Assembly: GCA_002690865.1 (NCBI GenBank)
Contig: NZGG01000037.1
Span: forward strand, 1 to 64,000
Origin: Gammaproteobacteria bacterium
GTDB lineage: Bacteria > Pseudomonadota > Gammaproteobacteria > Pseudomonadales > Azotimanducaceae
Direction: 5' to 3'
Length of the DNA: 64,000 nucleotides
The translations under genes and the position numbers were made by a program. The notes under the pieces were generated by a model. That model saw only the letters and a program-made list of their open reading frames with translations, had not been told where the DNA came from and did no database searches. How positions within the stretch are numbered: position 1 is the stretch's first letter; the number at the start of each line of letters is the position of its first letter. Below, piece by piece: positions 41,532 to 51,053 of this stretch.

Positions 41532-42122
41532 ATGACTAGCACCAGAATCATAATAAGTATCAGCATCATTTTGTTTGCATTAGCCTTAAATTTTTTTCTA
41601 GGTGATCCGATAAGTGAGTCTCTATTAGAGAACACGGCTAGAAATGATCCAGACCTTTATATGCTTAACGCAAAAATACAAAGGTACTCTGAATACGGAG
41701 TACTAGACTATGAGTTAAGCGCCGATAAGTTTACCCATTTCCCACTTACCAATCTCACTACGCTCGCGACCCCAAGTCTAATACTTCTTTCTAAAGGATC
41801 CACCCCGTGGAAAATAAATGCTGAACACGGTCGCCTAATGCCTAAATCCCCTTTCCGAGAGGAGGTTGTTGAGCTTTGGAACGATGTTTCTGCAGTTAAA
41901 CAAGAATCTAATGGGCAAGTTATACATATTACAACCGATAGCTTGGATGTTTTCCCAGACAAAAATTATGCCGAGACGAGCGAGAGAGTGTACATAATCA
42001 ATAATCGTGTAACAACAACCGCTGCTGGACTCAGAGCTGATTTCGAACTCAAAAAATTTGTATTTCTCTCAACAGATTCCTACCGCGTTAATACGATATA
42101 TATTTCAAGTGGCCACAGATAG
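41532..42122 (+). CDS. lptC: LPS export protein LptC
   Basis: Bitopic protein of the Lpt bridge, about 196 residues: an N-terminal membrane helix (about residues 5-24) and a periplasmic beta-jellyroll. Conserved spots are YMLNAKIQRYSEYGVLDYEL near residue 45 and WKINAEHGRL near 98. The ATG at 41532 is preferred to the TTG three bases upstream. It starts the lptCAB-rpoN string. Confidence 0.85.
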   Translation: MTSTRIIISISIILFALALNFFLGDPISESLLENTARNDPDLYMLNAKIQRYSEYGVLDYELSADKFTHFPLTNLTTLATPSLILLSKGSTPWKINAEHGRLMPKSPFREEVVELWNDVSAVKQESNGQVIHITTDSLDVFPDKNYAETSERVYIINNRVTTTAAGLRADFELKKFVFLSTDSYRVNTIYISSGHR

Positions 42123-42176
42123 CTTCAGAACTGTTTAGTTCCTATACTATCGATATTATTTCGGAAATACTAAAAC

Positions 42177-42680
42177 ATGAATCTAAGATTTTTTTCGCTC
42201 TACTTATCCCTTTTCCTGACAAATTACGTGTCAGCACTAGCTCCCGATCAACAAGAAGCGCTCCTCATAGAAGCTAATCATGGCGTAGTTAACGAAAAGT
42301 CTAGCTCCACCATCTACAGTGGTAATGTGTCTCTAATTCAAGGTTCTCTCCAAATTCTCGCAGATGAAGTACAGGTAAAAACTAACGAAAATGGGGATGT
42401 AGTTGAAGTTATTGCAACTTCACACCAGGCGTCGAATAAGCCAGCCAGCATCAAAAAACAATCTGAGAATAAGGGAGAGATACAGGCTACAGCCTGGCAA
42501 ATACAATATCGAGTCGAAAAACAACAAGTCCAATTATCTGGAAACGCTCACGTTCAACAAAACAACCACGAATTTTCCGGTGAACTTGTTTACTATGACA
42601 TAGAAAAAGGTATCGTCAATATTAATAGAGGGCAAAATAGTACTGGGAGAGTCAAGATTAAATACGACACGGCGAAATAA
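42177..42680 (+). CDS. lptA: LPS export protein LptA
   Basis: Periplasmic OstA-fold protein that carries lipopolysaccharide between the membranes, 167 residues. A signal peptide ends near YVSALA. The jellyroll part has [32 protein letters not shown], and [24 protein letters not shown], which match family strands. Two bases separate it from lptB. Confidence 0.93.
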   Translation: MNLRFFSLYLSLFLTNYVSALAPDQQEALLIEANHGVVNEKSSSTIYSGNVSLIQGSLQILADEVQVKTNENGDVVEVIATSHQASNKPASIKKQSENKGEIQATAWQIQYRVEKQQVQLSGNAHVQQNNHEFSGELVYYDIEKGIVNINRGQNSTGRVKIKYDTAK

Positions 42681-42682
42681 TA

Positions 42683-43408
42683 ATGCACATATTGCAGGCC
42701 AAAAACCTTGAAAAAAGCTATCGAGCCAAACAAGTAGTTCGCGATTTAAGTATTTGTGTTAGCAGCGGCCAAATTGCTGGGCTCTTGGGTCCAAATGGAG
42801 CAGGTAAAACTACTTGCTTCTATATGATCTCAGGGTCTTTACGTCAAGACAAGGGGACTATTATGCTTGACGAACTAGATATCACTGATGAACCAATGCA
42901 CAAACGGGCTCGTGCTGGCATAGGCTATCTTCCTCAGGAAGCCTCCATCTTTCGCAAACTCAGCGTCTCCGAAAATATCCTCGCAATACTAGAAACTCGC
43001 CGAGAGCTATCTGCTAAAGAACGAAATACAAAACTTGAAGCACTACTCAGCGAGTTTAATATCACATCTATCCGAGATAATAATGGCATGTCGTTATCGG
43101 GGGGCGAACGCAGACGCGTAGAAATTGCAAGAGCACTTGCGGCAGAACCTTATTTCATATTGCTTGATGAACCTTTCGCAGGCGTCGATCCTATCTCTGT
43201 CAATGACATTAAGCACATAATTAGACAAGTAACAAAACGAAACATTGGCGTCCTTATTACAGACCATAATGTTCGCGAAACACTCGATATCTGCGATAGA
43301 GCGTACATTGTAAACGAAGGCTGCATGATTTTTGAGGGGCCTCCTGAAGAGGTCCTGAAAAATAATCTTGTCAAGCAAATCTATCTTGGTGAAGATTTTC
43401 GGATGTAA
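42683..43408 (+). CDS. lptB: LPS export ABC ATPase LptB
   Basis: Cytoplasmic ATPase of the LptB2FG exporter, 241 residues. Walker [13 protein letters not shown] near residue 36, Q-loop GYLPQEAS, signature [15 protein letters not shown] near residue 138, Walker [15 protein letters not shown], and the switch His in [11 protein letters not shown] are intact. Very well conserved. Confidence 0.98.
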   Translation: MHILQAKNLEKSYRAKQVVRDLSICVSSGQIAGLLGPNGAGKTTCFYMISGSLRQDKGTIMLDELDITDEPMHKRARAGIGYLPQEASIFRKLSVSENILAILETRRELSAKERNTKLEALLSEFNITSIRDNNGMSLSGGERRRVEIARALAAEPYFILLDEPFAGVDPISVNDIKHIIRQVTKRNIGVLITDHNVRETLDICDRAYIVNEGCMIFEGPPEEVLKNNLVKQIYLGEDFRM

Positions 43409-43461
43409 TAAGAATTTACCAATAAAGTTAACTCAACATCGATGCTAAAATAATACTGGAA

Positions 43462-45021
43462 ATGGCGCTAAAACCAGCACTTACTTTAAAAATGGGTCAG
43501 CAGCTAAGGATGACCCCCCAACTGCAGCAAGCAATTCGTTTACTGCAGCTCTCCACCGCCGAATTAGAACTAGAGATACAACAAGCACTAGAAACTAATC
43601 CAATGTTGGAAGAACTGAGCTTAGAAGACGGCAACAACGGCGATGAACCAACAACGCTTGATAGTCCTCAAGGACTGGATGAGAAAACAGATGAGGCATC
43701 TTCACTAGTAAGCGATCAGAAACTTGATGGAGCGAGTGTTGATCATTCCTCAGACGCTGAAGTTGATGGTGAACCAATCCTCGATTCTGCTCAACAAATT
43801 GAAGAAAGTAAAATATCAGAGGATCTGCCAGTGGATAGCGTCTGGGAAGATGTCTTCGATGACGCTATCCCATCCACAAATTTTAGGAATGATGTTGAAA
43901 GTGATGATTCTTACTTAGAAGATAGTAGTAGCGAGGGAAACTCGATTCAAAAACACTTATTGGAGCAAATAAATTTACTGCGGCTATCTGATAAGGACAC
44001 ATTTATTGCTATCGCCATAATCGATGGATTAGATACTAATGGGATGCTAACAATTACAACTGAGGAGGTTTTAGCTAGCACACCACACGAATGGGAGGTG
44101 GAACAGGATGAAGTGGAAGCGGTCCTAAACTTAATGCAGCATCTAGATCCAATAGGAATTGCATCGCGAAATATTCAGGAATGTTTAACGATCCAACTAT
44201 TGAGTCTCCCAACTGATACGCCATGGAAAGAGCAAGCCACAGAAATAGTAGAACATTACATTAGGCATCTCGCAAACCGAGATTATGGGACAATCAGTAG
44301 AAAAACAAAGCTGACGGAGAGTGACCTCAAGGAAGTGATCGCTCTGATTGTTTCATTGAACCCGCGGCCAGGAAGTTATATTGAAGACAGTAAGATTGAA
44401 TATATTGAGCCTGATGTTTTTGTGTCAAAAAAAAATAATCGCTGGTCAGTAGAACTTAATCCCAAATCAGCGCCTAGGATAAGAGTGAACCCTGAATACG
44501 CTTCATTGATAAGTCCCAAAATGAAGACTAGCGACAATACCTATCTTAAAAACAATCTTCAAGATGCGAGATGGTTTATCAACTCTTTGCAACAGAGGAA
44601 CGACACACTCCTTCGAGTGGCCACTAAAATCGTGGAATTTCAACGGGGCTTTTTAGAATACGGTGAACAAGCTATGAAGCCGTTAGTCCTTCATGATATT
44701 GCAAATGCTGTGGATCTTCATGAATCAACTATTTCAAGAGTCACCACACAAAAATATATGCATACTCCTGCTGGGGTATTCGAATTAAAGTATTTTTTTT
44801 CCAGTCATGTAAGCACACATGCGGGAGGAGAGGTTTCTTCCACGGCTATCAGGGCCATCATTAAAAAATTGATTTCGGAAGAAAACCCAAAGAAGCCTCT
44901 TAGCGATAATAAAATATCAAGTTTGCTTGCTAAGCAGGATGTTAAGGTCGCTAGGCGAACAATCGCAAAATACAGGGAGTCGCTACTTATTCCTCCATCA
45001 AATGAACGCAAGCAACTCTAA
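43462..45021 (+). CDS. rpoN: RNA polymerase sigma-54 factor
   Basis: Sigma factor for activator-dependent promoters, 519 residues. Region I is LKMGQQLRMTPQLQQAIRLL with the following ELELEIQQALETNPMLEEL; the acidic region II follows to about residue 160; the C-terminal RpoN box VARRTIAKYRES is intact. It should be functional, although its usual downstream partners are damaged: hpf is missing, ptsN is degenerate, and ptsO is truncated. Confidence 0.97.
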   Translation: MALKPALTLKMGQQLRMTPQLQQAIRLLQLSTAELELEIQQALETNPMLEELSLEDGNNGDEPTTLDSPQGLDEKTDEASSLVSDQKLDGASVDHSSDAEVDGEPILDSAQQIEESKISEDLPVDSVWEDVFDDAIPSTNFRNDVESDDSYLEDSSSEGNSIQKHLLEQINLLRLSDKDTFIAIAIIDGLDTNGMLTITTEEVLASTPHEWEVEQDEVEAVLNLMQHLDPIGIASRNIQECLTIQLLSLPTDTPWKEQATEIVEHYIRHLANRDYGTISRKTKLTESDLKEVIALIVSLNPRPGSYIEDSKIEYIEPDVFVSKKNNRWSVELNPKSAPRIRVNPEYASLISPKMKTSDNTYLKNNLQDARWFINSLQQRNDTLLRVATKIVEFQRGFLEYGEQAMKPLVLHDIANAVDLHESTISRVTTQKYMHTPAGVFELKYFFSSHVSTHAGGEVSSTAIRAIIKKLISEENPKKPLSDNKISSLLAKQDVKVARRTIAKYRESLLIPPSNERKQL

Positions 45022-45214
45022 TAGTATAGTTATTGCCTCCAGCGGCTTTTGTTACTCAAAAGCATGGGCGTTCGAGCAGACTCTAGCAAAGCTACCTTGT
45101 CAGAATATATTATAGTAAATGGAGCCAAGCCGGGTTATTCAGGGCCAAGTATGAACCGAGATAAGTAACGATTCGATTCCGATACCAGAAAAAACAATCG
45201 CAAATACAGAGGGT

Positions 45215-45580
45215 ATGAGCAAAAAACGTACACTAGACAAACATTTTAGGATAGTAGCTGAAACTGGACCCGGGGCTACGCAGGAAAAATTCTATAACAA
45301 GTTAATTGCATATAAAATCGGACTTACCGCTATAGGTAAAGGTATCGCGACACTGTATTGCCGAGTTGACTGCTCAAAAACTTTTGATAGCCTCTTCAAG
45401 CTGGCGAAAACAAACGACGTTAACGCAACAGATGGAGTTTCTGTAAGAATAGTATTTGTTTTAATTGCAGCGCAAAATGGGGCTGCTAGCCGATCGCACC
45501 ATTGCCTTTACTCGCAAGCAAATTTGAATTTACGTCAAATGCTTTTCGAAACGAGCTCCTCTAGGCAAAAAATGACATAA
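45215..45580 (+). CDS. ptsN: Degenerate PtsN (EIIA-Ntr) relic without its active-site histidine
   Basis: Placed between rpoN and rapZ, where ptsN belongs. The frame still resembles EIIA-Ntr: SKKRTLDK near the start, GLTAIGKGIATLYCRVDCSKTF, and VRIVFVLIAAQNGAASRSHH. The family motif IAIPHCR reads IATLYCR, so the phosphorylated His is Tyr (residue 48) and the Pro before it is Leu. The homologous frame continues upstream (SIPIPEKTIANTEG, like the family's N-terminus) to 45161, but ATA stands where a start is expected, and a stop lies at 45152-45154. The C-terminal helix is short. A 121-residue product from the ATG at 45215 is possible, but no phosphotransfer. Likely a pseudogene in progress. Confidence 0.7.
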   Translation: MSKKRTLDKHFRIVAETGPGATQEKFYNKLIAYKIGLTAIGKGIATLYCRVDCSKTFDSLFKLAKTNDVNATDGVSVRIVFVLIAAQNGAASRSHHCLYSQANLNLRQMLFETSSSRQKMT

Positions 45581-45708
45581 ACTTTACAAAACTATAGGAA
45601 TCTATTTTGATATGGAATATCAAGGTAATATAGCAAACTAGTAATAGAGAGAAGATGAACATAAGAAAAAATTATGTGGAAGCTACGTAACTAACTTGGA
45701 GTGCCATA

Positions 45709-46560
45709 TTGATTACGCTTATCATTATAAGCGGTAGATCAGGTTCAGGGAAAAGTACCGCTCTCCATGTTCTTGAGGATATGGGGTTCTACTGTATCGA
45801 CAACTTACCTATTACTCTACTAAAACCTTTGATAAAGCATCATCCTATACAGCCGCGAGTAGCAGTAAGTATCGATGCACGGAATATCCCCGAAGACTTG
45901 TCACATTTTCCTGAGATATTAGACACTTTTGATCCTTCATATGTAAAAGCAAAAGTTGTATATCTTGACTCTAGCAGCAGTACTCTATTAAAGAGATTTA
46001 GCGAAACGAGGCGCAAACACCCCTTAAGCGATGGAAATCGTGATTTACAGGAGGCATTGGAATTCGAATCCACATTACTCGAACCAATTTCGAATCTCTC
46101 TAATTTAGCAATTGACACGACTCTTCTTTCAATGCATGAACTGAGGGATATTATTAAATCTAGAGTCGCAAGCATTAACCATAAGTTTGCCTTACTTTTT
46201 CAATCATTCGCTTACAAAAATGGAGTTCCTATCGACGCAGATCTCGTATTCGATGTGAGATGTCTCACCAACCCTCACTGGAAACCAAATCTACGAAATC
46301 TTACTGGGCGCCACGCACCCGTTAAGAATTTTCTGCAAGAGCAATCTGAAGTAGTCTCCATGTATAACGATATACTTCATTACCTTGAATCTTGGTTACC
46401 TAAGTTCGAGGCCAACAATCGAAGCTATATGACAGTTGCTATCGGCTGCACCGGAGGGCAGCATCGATCAGTTTATATTGCAGAAAAACTTTATTACCAC
46501 TTCCAAGATAAATGGGAAAATGTACAGATCAGACACCGAGAACTATACAAAATCAAATGA
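45709..46560 (+). CDS. rapZ: RNase adapter / nucleotide-binding protein RapZ
   Basis: P-loop protein of 283 residues that in E. coli guides a small RNA of amino-sugar synthesis to RNase E. Walker A SGRSGSGKST at residues 8-17, DNLPITLL near 32, and the C-terminal VAIGCTGGQHRSVYIAEKL are intact. Start codon TTG at 45709. Unlike its neighbours ptsN and ptsO it shows no decay, so it keeps a role without the nitrogen PTS. Its stop overlaps the ptsO-like start (ATGA). Confidence 0.96.
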   Translation: MITLIIISGRSGSGKSTALHVLEDMGFYCIDNLPITLLKPLIKHHPIQPRVAVSIDARNIPEDLSHFPEILDTFDPSYVKAKVVYLDSSSSTLLKRFSETRRKHPLSDGNRDLQEALEFESTLLEPISNLSNLAIDTTLLSMHELRDIIKSRVASINHKFALLFQSFAYKNGVPIDADLVFDVRCLTNPHWKPNLRNLTGRHAPVKNFLQEQSEVVSMYNDILHYLESWLPKFEANNRSYMTVAIGCTGGQHRSVYIAEKLYYHFQDKWENVQIRHRELYKIK

Positions 46561-46715
46561 CTCTTTGTAATACAGTTCTGAATAACAGAAATCGTCTACA
46601 TTCGTGTGCAAGCTGCGAGGCTGAGGTAGAGCTATTCGGGGAAGGGAATAATGAAGAAGTAGTAATCAACAAGTTAATCGAATTCATTAGACCAAAATTT
46701 GGTGAGGCCGAATGA
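46557..46715 (+). CDS. ptsO: Internally deleted NPr (PtsO/HPr-like) remnant, 52 residues
   Basis: In the ptsO position, but 52 residues against about 90. The N-terminus keeps a His exactly at position 15 (NRNRLH), though the following Arg of HPr proteins is Cys here (HSCASC). It then jumps straight to the family's last strand and helix (EAEVELFGEG, NNEEVVINKLIEFIRPKF). About 35-40 residues, covering helix 1, strands 2-3 and helix 2, are gone in frame. The start overlaps the rapZ stop and its stop overlaps darP, each by the ATGA 4 bp, so it may persist because it couples translation to darP. It cannot fold as a full HPr domain. Confidence 0.65.
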   Translation: MTLCNTVLNNRNRLHSCASCEAEVELFGEGNNEEVVINKLIEFIRPKFGEAE

Positions 46716-47224
46716 CTGAATGTAAATCCTTAGGTAATAGTAAAGAAGAAGCCATCCCAAATATCAGTAAATCTCAACAGAAGAAGGAGTTATCGGACCT
46801 AAGAGATATAGCTCAACAACTAATCAATTTACCAGAGAGAAAAATTCGCTTGCTAGGAGTAGAAGAAATCACTCATGCAGTCCTTGAGGCTAAAAAAATC
46901 ACCAAGACAAATGCCAAGAAACGTCAAGTCCAATACATCGCAAAGCTCATCCATAAAAGCGAACCACAATTGATCGAAGAATTTAAGGATCTTTTCAACC
47001 ATCGTAGCACCAAAAAAAGACAACAACGAATAGAGCGATGGAGACATGGCTTGCTCACCGACAAGGGTGAAACATTTTCAACAATCGTTACTAACCACCC
47101 AAATATAAACCGCCAATATCTGCAACAACTTGTCCGTAAGGCTGCTTTAGAGAAGCATTCAGAACAAATCGGGAGTACTTATAAAAAACTTTTTCAATTT
47201 CTTAAAGAAATAGATAGTCATTGA
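46712..47224 (+). CDS. darP: Ribosome biogenesis protein DarP (YjgA, DUF615)
   Basis: Helical protein of 170 residues that joins the late 50S precursor. Family segments: SKSQQKKELSDLRDIAQQL near the start, LPERKIRLLGVEE, and the KKRQVQYIAKLIHK and RQYLQQLVRKAALEK helices. It follows the ptsO remnant with a 4-bp overlap and converges on yhdP with a 7-bp overlap. Confidence 0.94.
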   Translation: MTECKSLGNSKEEAIPNISKSQQKKELSDLRDIAQQLINLPERKIRLLGVEEITHAVLEAKKITKTNAKKRQVQYIAKLIHKSEPQLIEEFKDLFNHRSTKKRQQRIERWRHGLLTDKGETFSTIVTNHPNINRQYLQQLVRKAALEKHSEQIGSTYKKLFQFLKEIDSH

Positions 47225-50200
47225 ATAGGACTAGTTCTTGTCCCAAGACTATTATTGAAGAGAGAATGCAGCTCAATTTTTGGAGACTCTATGGTTCCAC
47301 TAACAGTATATTTTGCGCTGCTCGCCTGATTTATTTGAGATTTGAGTATTTTTTGCGCTAATAAAACACCAAGTCCTGCGAGCGGTCCGGTTGCAATAGC
47401 ACTGTACGCTGCATACCAGGGTAGATTTCTGCTCACAAGTAAAGTAACGATCATATCATTATCGAGTTCTCGTGTATTAAGATCTACTGAGCCAGCAAGT
47501 TTAAAAGTACTACTCGAACCCTCAATAACTATTGGCTCGAGTATACTCATCTTCCCTTTTTTGTAATCCAAAGATCCTTGTATGCCATGGAAACTCCATC
47601 CTTTTGACACTACATCTGAGAAATCAAAACTTAGCCTCCTCCCAATTTGAGCAAAATCAAAAACCCCCAATAACTTCAATGCTGCTCCTGGATCAGCTTG
47701 GACAAAACGACCTTTGCCATTCAGTAGTTTAATCTGGCCTTCTGCCACAGCCATATCGATAGCTGCAGGACTACCATCCCACACAAGGGATGCCGAAAGA
47801 TTAAAGTTACTCCCTTCCACACTGGATGCGTAACCCCATTTTTCCAAAGCTATACCTAAATCTTCTATCCAGATATTACCCTCAAAAGAAGAAGCAGATT
47901 GCTTATCATAAGTCCAATCAATTCTAGAACCTTCTGTCAGAGAAACTCCCTTAACTCGACCTTTTAAGTCTATTAGGCTGAGCCCAGTTTCATCCGGTCT
48001 CAACTCGAATGACCAACGACCAAATTCCTCATCACCATAAAAGAGTTCCTTAATCGTAAACTTTGTACCTGCCAATTCCTGAGGTAATAAATTTCCTAAG
48101 GGATTAGTAGCTCCGCCAGCTCGCGGAAATCTAAGCCTATCTAAATTAACTACAACAGAAGCCTCACCATCATCAGGGATAATTATCTCACCTGAGAGAT
48201 CTTCGTTGACCAGAAAAGCACTCCATGCACCAGACAGTCTTTTGACGTTAGCTTTTATGCCAAAGAGTGGTAATGAATAGAGATTCAAACAATCAATATC
48301 TAATGAAATTAACTGGCTATTATCCCTAAACATAGACTTCAAAGACTGGTCTGAAATATTCTCCATGTCTAAAAAAAACTGATGCCAGTCTTCATAGTCA
48401 GCCTGCTCAAGAATACCAGTCACTACTAACGAATCATATGATACTTCACTATTTTCGGTTGGTCCGACATGAAGACGTCCACCAGTGACTAAAGCGTTAT
48501 CCGTTAAAAGAGAAGCACTCAGTTCGCCCAGACTAAAATTGAGTTTAGAACCCGTCTCTAAAAATTCTTCGCGGTAAAACAGAGTCCGCTCGGTTGTTTC
48601 ATTCTTTCCAAAGGGAGCGGGTAAATTAATTTCTATTCCACTGAGATTTGACGTAGCTTCCAAATAACTTCCTTCGGTATTGTTCCCAAAAGGGATGTGC
48701 AAAGACGCACTATATGTCGACTCCCCTTTAAATCTGCTTAATATAGGTTGTCCAGACCATTCGTAGAGATCAATTACATCGATCGTCCCTTCCATATCAA
48801 CTAGTACTTCCTCAGATTGATTTCTTAATTCTGTAGTAATACTGCCAAAGATCTCTTCACCAAAAAGATTACCTGTAAATCTTGAAGAGTTGAGCCCTGA
48901 GTACGACTCATAGCGAAAATTTCCGTTTATCTTCTCTATCGTTATATTTTGATCAGCGAAACTAAAATCATTATCAGCAAGGCTGATAGACACATCAGTA
49001 TAAATTTCATCGTCCTCCAAAGGCACAAGAGGGATCTCTAATTTCACTGTGCCCCAAAGTTTACCTGTACCCGACCAATGTTTGGATACATTCATTATTT
49101 TATCTGCAATCGGCGTCTCATTTAGAACACGAACCCCATCAAATAGAGAACCTTTAATATCTGCTGAAAGCACAAAATTTTTGGCCTCCTTTCCATAAGG
49201 AATTCTTATATTAACTTTCGCGTTTTCCAGATTAGAATCATGAATTTTTGCATTGCCATTGTTAGAAAATACACCGGCATTATTGATATAGAACAAAGCA
49301 TTTAAGTCTGAAAGCTCTGGCCATTCCGGATGATATCTAAGATCCACATCACGTAGTCGAAAGTAGCTTTCAAATATTTTGTTTATCTTCGGGGAATTTT
49401 TAGACAGAGCCCCGTGGAATAGGAGCCCACTCTCTTCCACCTCGCCTGCTATTACCGCAGCATCTAGCCAACTTAATAATCGAGGAGATAATGTATTAGG
49501 AAGATAACGATTGGACTCGAGCAGCTTACTTTCATGAACACTCATGAGTAATGCCCAAGTATGTTCCCCTTCATCTCTGGGAAGATTCAGCTTTACTTTT
49601 CCAAAAGCTTTGAGGCCTTCGTGTGAAAACTCAACCAATCCGCTACTAATTCTTAGAACTTCCGCATCATTTTGATATAACATCCGTCCTCTAACAGCAT
49701 CGAAAGGCCAAACCTCATTAAAATGAGATTTAAAATTCAGATAAAAATCCTCGTTATCGATATCTACAAAACCTCTATCAGAATTCATAGAAATCAAACC
49801 ACTTAGATTCCTCATCTTAGGAAAACCAAGGTAAGAACCAAACTCTGCACTATCCAATAAACTGACCAGCTGATACTCTGACTTAGGTTTTTCTGCATCT
49901 AAATAAACGAAAGTCTCCCTTAGTGAACCAGCGGGAGATATTGATTCTATTGCTTTTAGGATTTTTTTAGAGGCCACTCTGGACCCAAGATTAAGTAGTG
50001 ATGATGATAATTGGCCAAGATCCAACACTGGTATCATGAAACCAACTTGACTTAAATTAGAGGACAAAGCTCCGTGCAAGTCTTTAATAATAAACACTTT
50101 ATCATCTACTTCAATATTTATCTCATTCCCAGAAATCTTGAATTGATCCTCCGATACTTTAAGATCTAGCGCGAAATCTCCCGCTACTGCAAGTTTTTCT

Positions 50201-51042
50201 GCGTCACTACCTAAGAGCGAAGCTTCAATATCAATACTACTAACGATGCCTTTATCTTCTCGATTGAGAGAAATCCAAAATTGACTATCGATCGAGATAT
50301 TTGCAAATCGACGGTTTATCTCGGTTAGATAACTTGCATGCTCTAAACCAGTACCAGTAATATCCACATAAAAATCTCCCTCGAAATCCTTCTTTTTTTG
50401 GCTTCCACTGTAATTACCTAGTAAGGTTATAGAGGCTTTAAATTTTGTATCCTTACTTCGGATCTGAAGAGGTGCTGAAACTCTCCTTACCCCGTTATTC
50501 GCTGATTGAAGAATTAGATCTTGAGTTGAAAGAATATAATCATTTCGGATGCCTTTTAGTTTAACTTCTAGTTGATCAATCCAAGCGGTACTTAAGTAAG
50601 GAAGGGAACTCAAAAGCAACTCGGGATCAAAAAATTTTGAAGAATCCGGAAAGCCATCAATATTCCATTTTCCAGGAGACCTTTCCTCTAGAAAAATCTT
50701 TAGACCCCTCAAATCAATACTAGTAATAACCACAGTGCGCTCTATAAGGCTATTTAATATGCCAATCTGAAAAGTTACATGATCGAAAGAAGTTGATTCC
50801 CCCAAAAGAACACCATTAAGGACGATCTCTGGATCAAAGTAGTCCCAATGACCATTGATAGAAGCGATCTTTAGATCAACATCGAATCTCTCCTCGAGCC
50901 AATAGACAAGATCATCTCGATATACATCACTCAAACTTAAAACAATACGCCCTATACTTACGTATATAGCTGCTACAATTAGGAAGACTAAAATCCCAAA
51001 CTGGAGACTGCGAACCGTATATTTAAATAGCTCTCGACGCAT
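47218..51042 (-). CDS. yhdP: AsmA-like lipid-transfer protein YhdP
   Basis: Giant periplasmic bridge protein of the AsmA/TamB/YhdP group, 1274 residues. One N-terminal membrane helix (about residues 12-33) is followed by repeated beta-rich stretches typical of the elongated groove, and the C-terminal part has the family pattern of GRLSFDFSDVVSKGWSFHGIQG with the last helix ATGPLAGLGVLLAQK. It moves phospholipid to the outer membrane in E. coli. It lies in the yhdP-rng-maf-mreDCB string as in Pseudomonas. Confidence 0.92.
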   Translation of the reverse strand: MRRELFKYTVRSLQFGILVFLIVAAIYVSIGRIVLSLSDVYRDDLVYWLEERFDVDLKIASINGHWDYFDPEIVLNGVLLGESTSFDHVTFQIGILNSLIERTVVITSIDLRGLKIFLEERSPGKWNIDGFPDSSKFFDPELLLSSLPYLSTAWIDQLEVKLKGIRNDYILSTQDLILQSANNGVRRVSAPLQIRSKDTKFKASITLLGNYSGSQKKKDFEGDFYVDITGTGLEHASYLTEINRRFANISIDSQFWISLNREDKGIVSSIDIEASLLGSDAEKLAVAGDFALDLKVSEDQFKISGNEINIEVDDKVFIIKDLHGALSSNLSQVGFMIPVLDLGQLSSSLLNLGSRVASKKILKAIESISPAGSLRETFVYLDAEKPKSEYQLVSLLDSAEFGSYLGFPKMRNLSGLISMNSDRGFVDIDNEDFYLNFKSHFNEVWPFDAVRGRMLYQNDAEVLRISSGLVEFSHEGLKAFGKVKLNLPRDEGEHTWALLMSVHESKLLESNRYLPNTLSPRLLSWLDAAVIAGEVEESGLLFHGALSKNSPKINKIFESYFRLRDVDLRYHPEWPELSDLNALFYINNAGVFSNNGNAKIHDSNLENAKVNIRIPYGKEAKNFVLSADIKGSLFDGVRVLNETPIADKIMNVSKHWSGTGKLWGTVKLEIPLVPLEDDEIYTDVSISLADNDFSFADQNITIEKINGNFRYESYSGLNSSRFTGNLFGEEIFGSITTELRNQSEEVLVDMEGTIDVIDLYEWSGQPILSRFKGESTYSASLHIPFGNNTEGSYLEATSNLSGIEINLPAPFGKNETTERTLFYREEFLETGSKLNFSLGELSASLLTDNALVTGGRLHVGPTENSEVSYDSLVVTGILEQADYEDWHQFFLDMENISDQSLKSMFRDNSQLISLDIDCLNLYSLPLFGIKANVKRLSGAWSAFLVNEDLSGEIIIPDDGEASVVVNLDRLRFPRAGGATNPLGNLLPQELAGTKFTIKELFYGDEEFGRWSFELRPDETGLSLIDLKGRVKGVSLTEGSRIDWTYDKQSASSFEGNIWIEDLGIALEKWGYASSVEGSNFNLSASLVWDGSPAAIDMAVAEGQIKLLNGKGRFVQADPGAALKLLGVFDFAQIGRRLSFDFSDVVSKGWSFHGIQGSLDYKKGKMSILEPIVIEGSSSTFKLAGSVDLNTRELDNDMIVTLLVSRNLPWYAAYSAIATGPLAGLGVLLAQKILKSQINQASSAKYTVSGTIESPKIELHSLFNNSLGTRTSPIQ

Positions 51043-51053
51043 ATGTTTCCTCG

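Noticed and set aside
45215-45580. Reading this frame as hpf, expected after rpoN
   Set aside because: It lacks the HPF start and helices, and its segments align in order with EIIA-Ntr instead, so it is ptsN.
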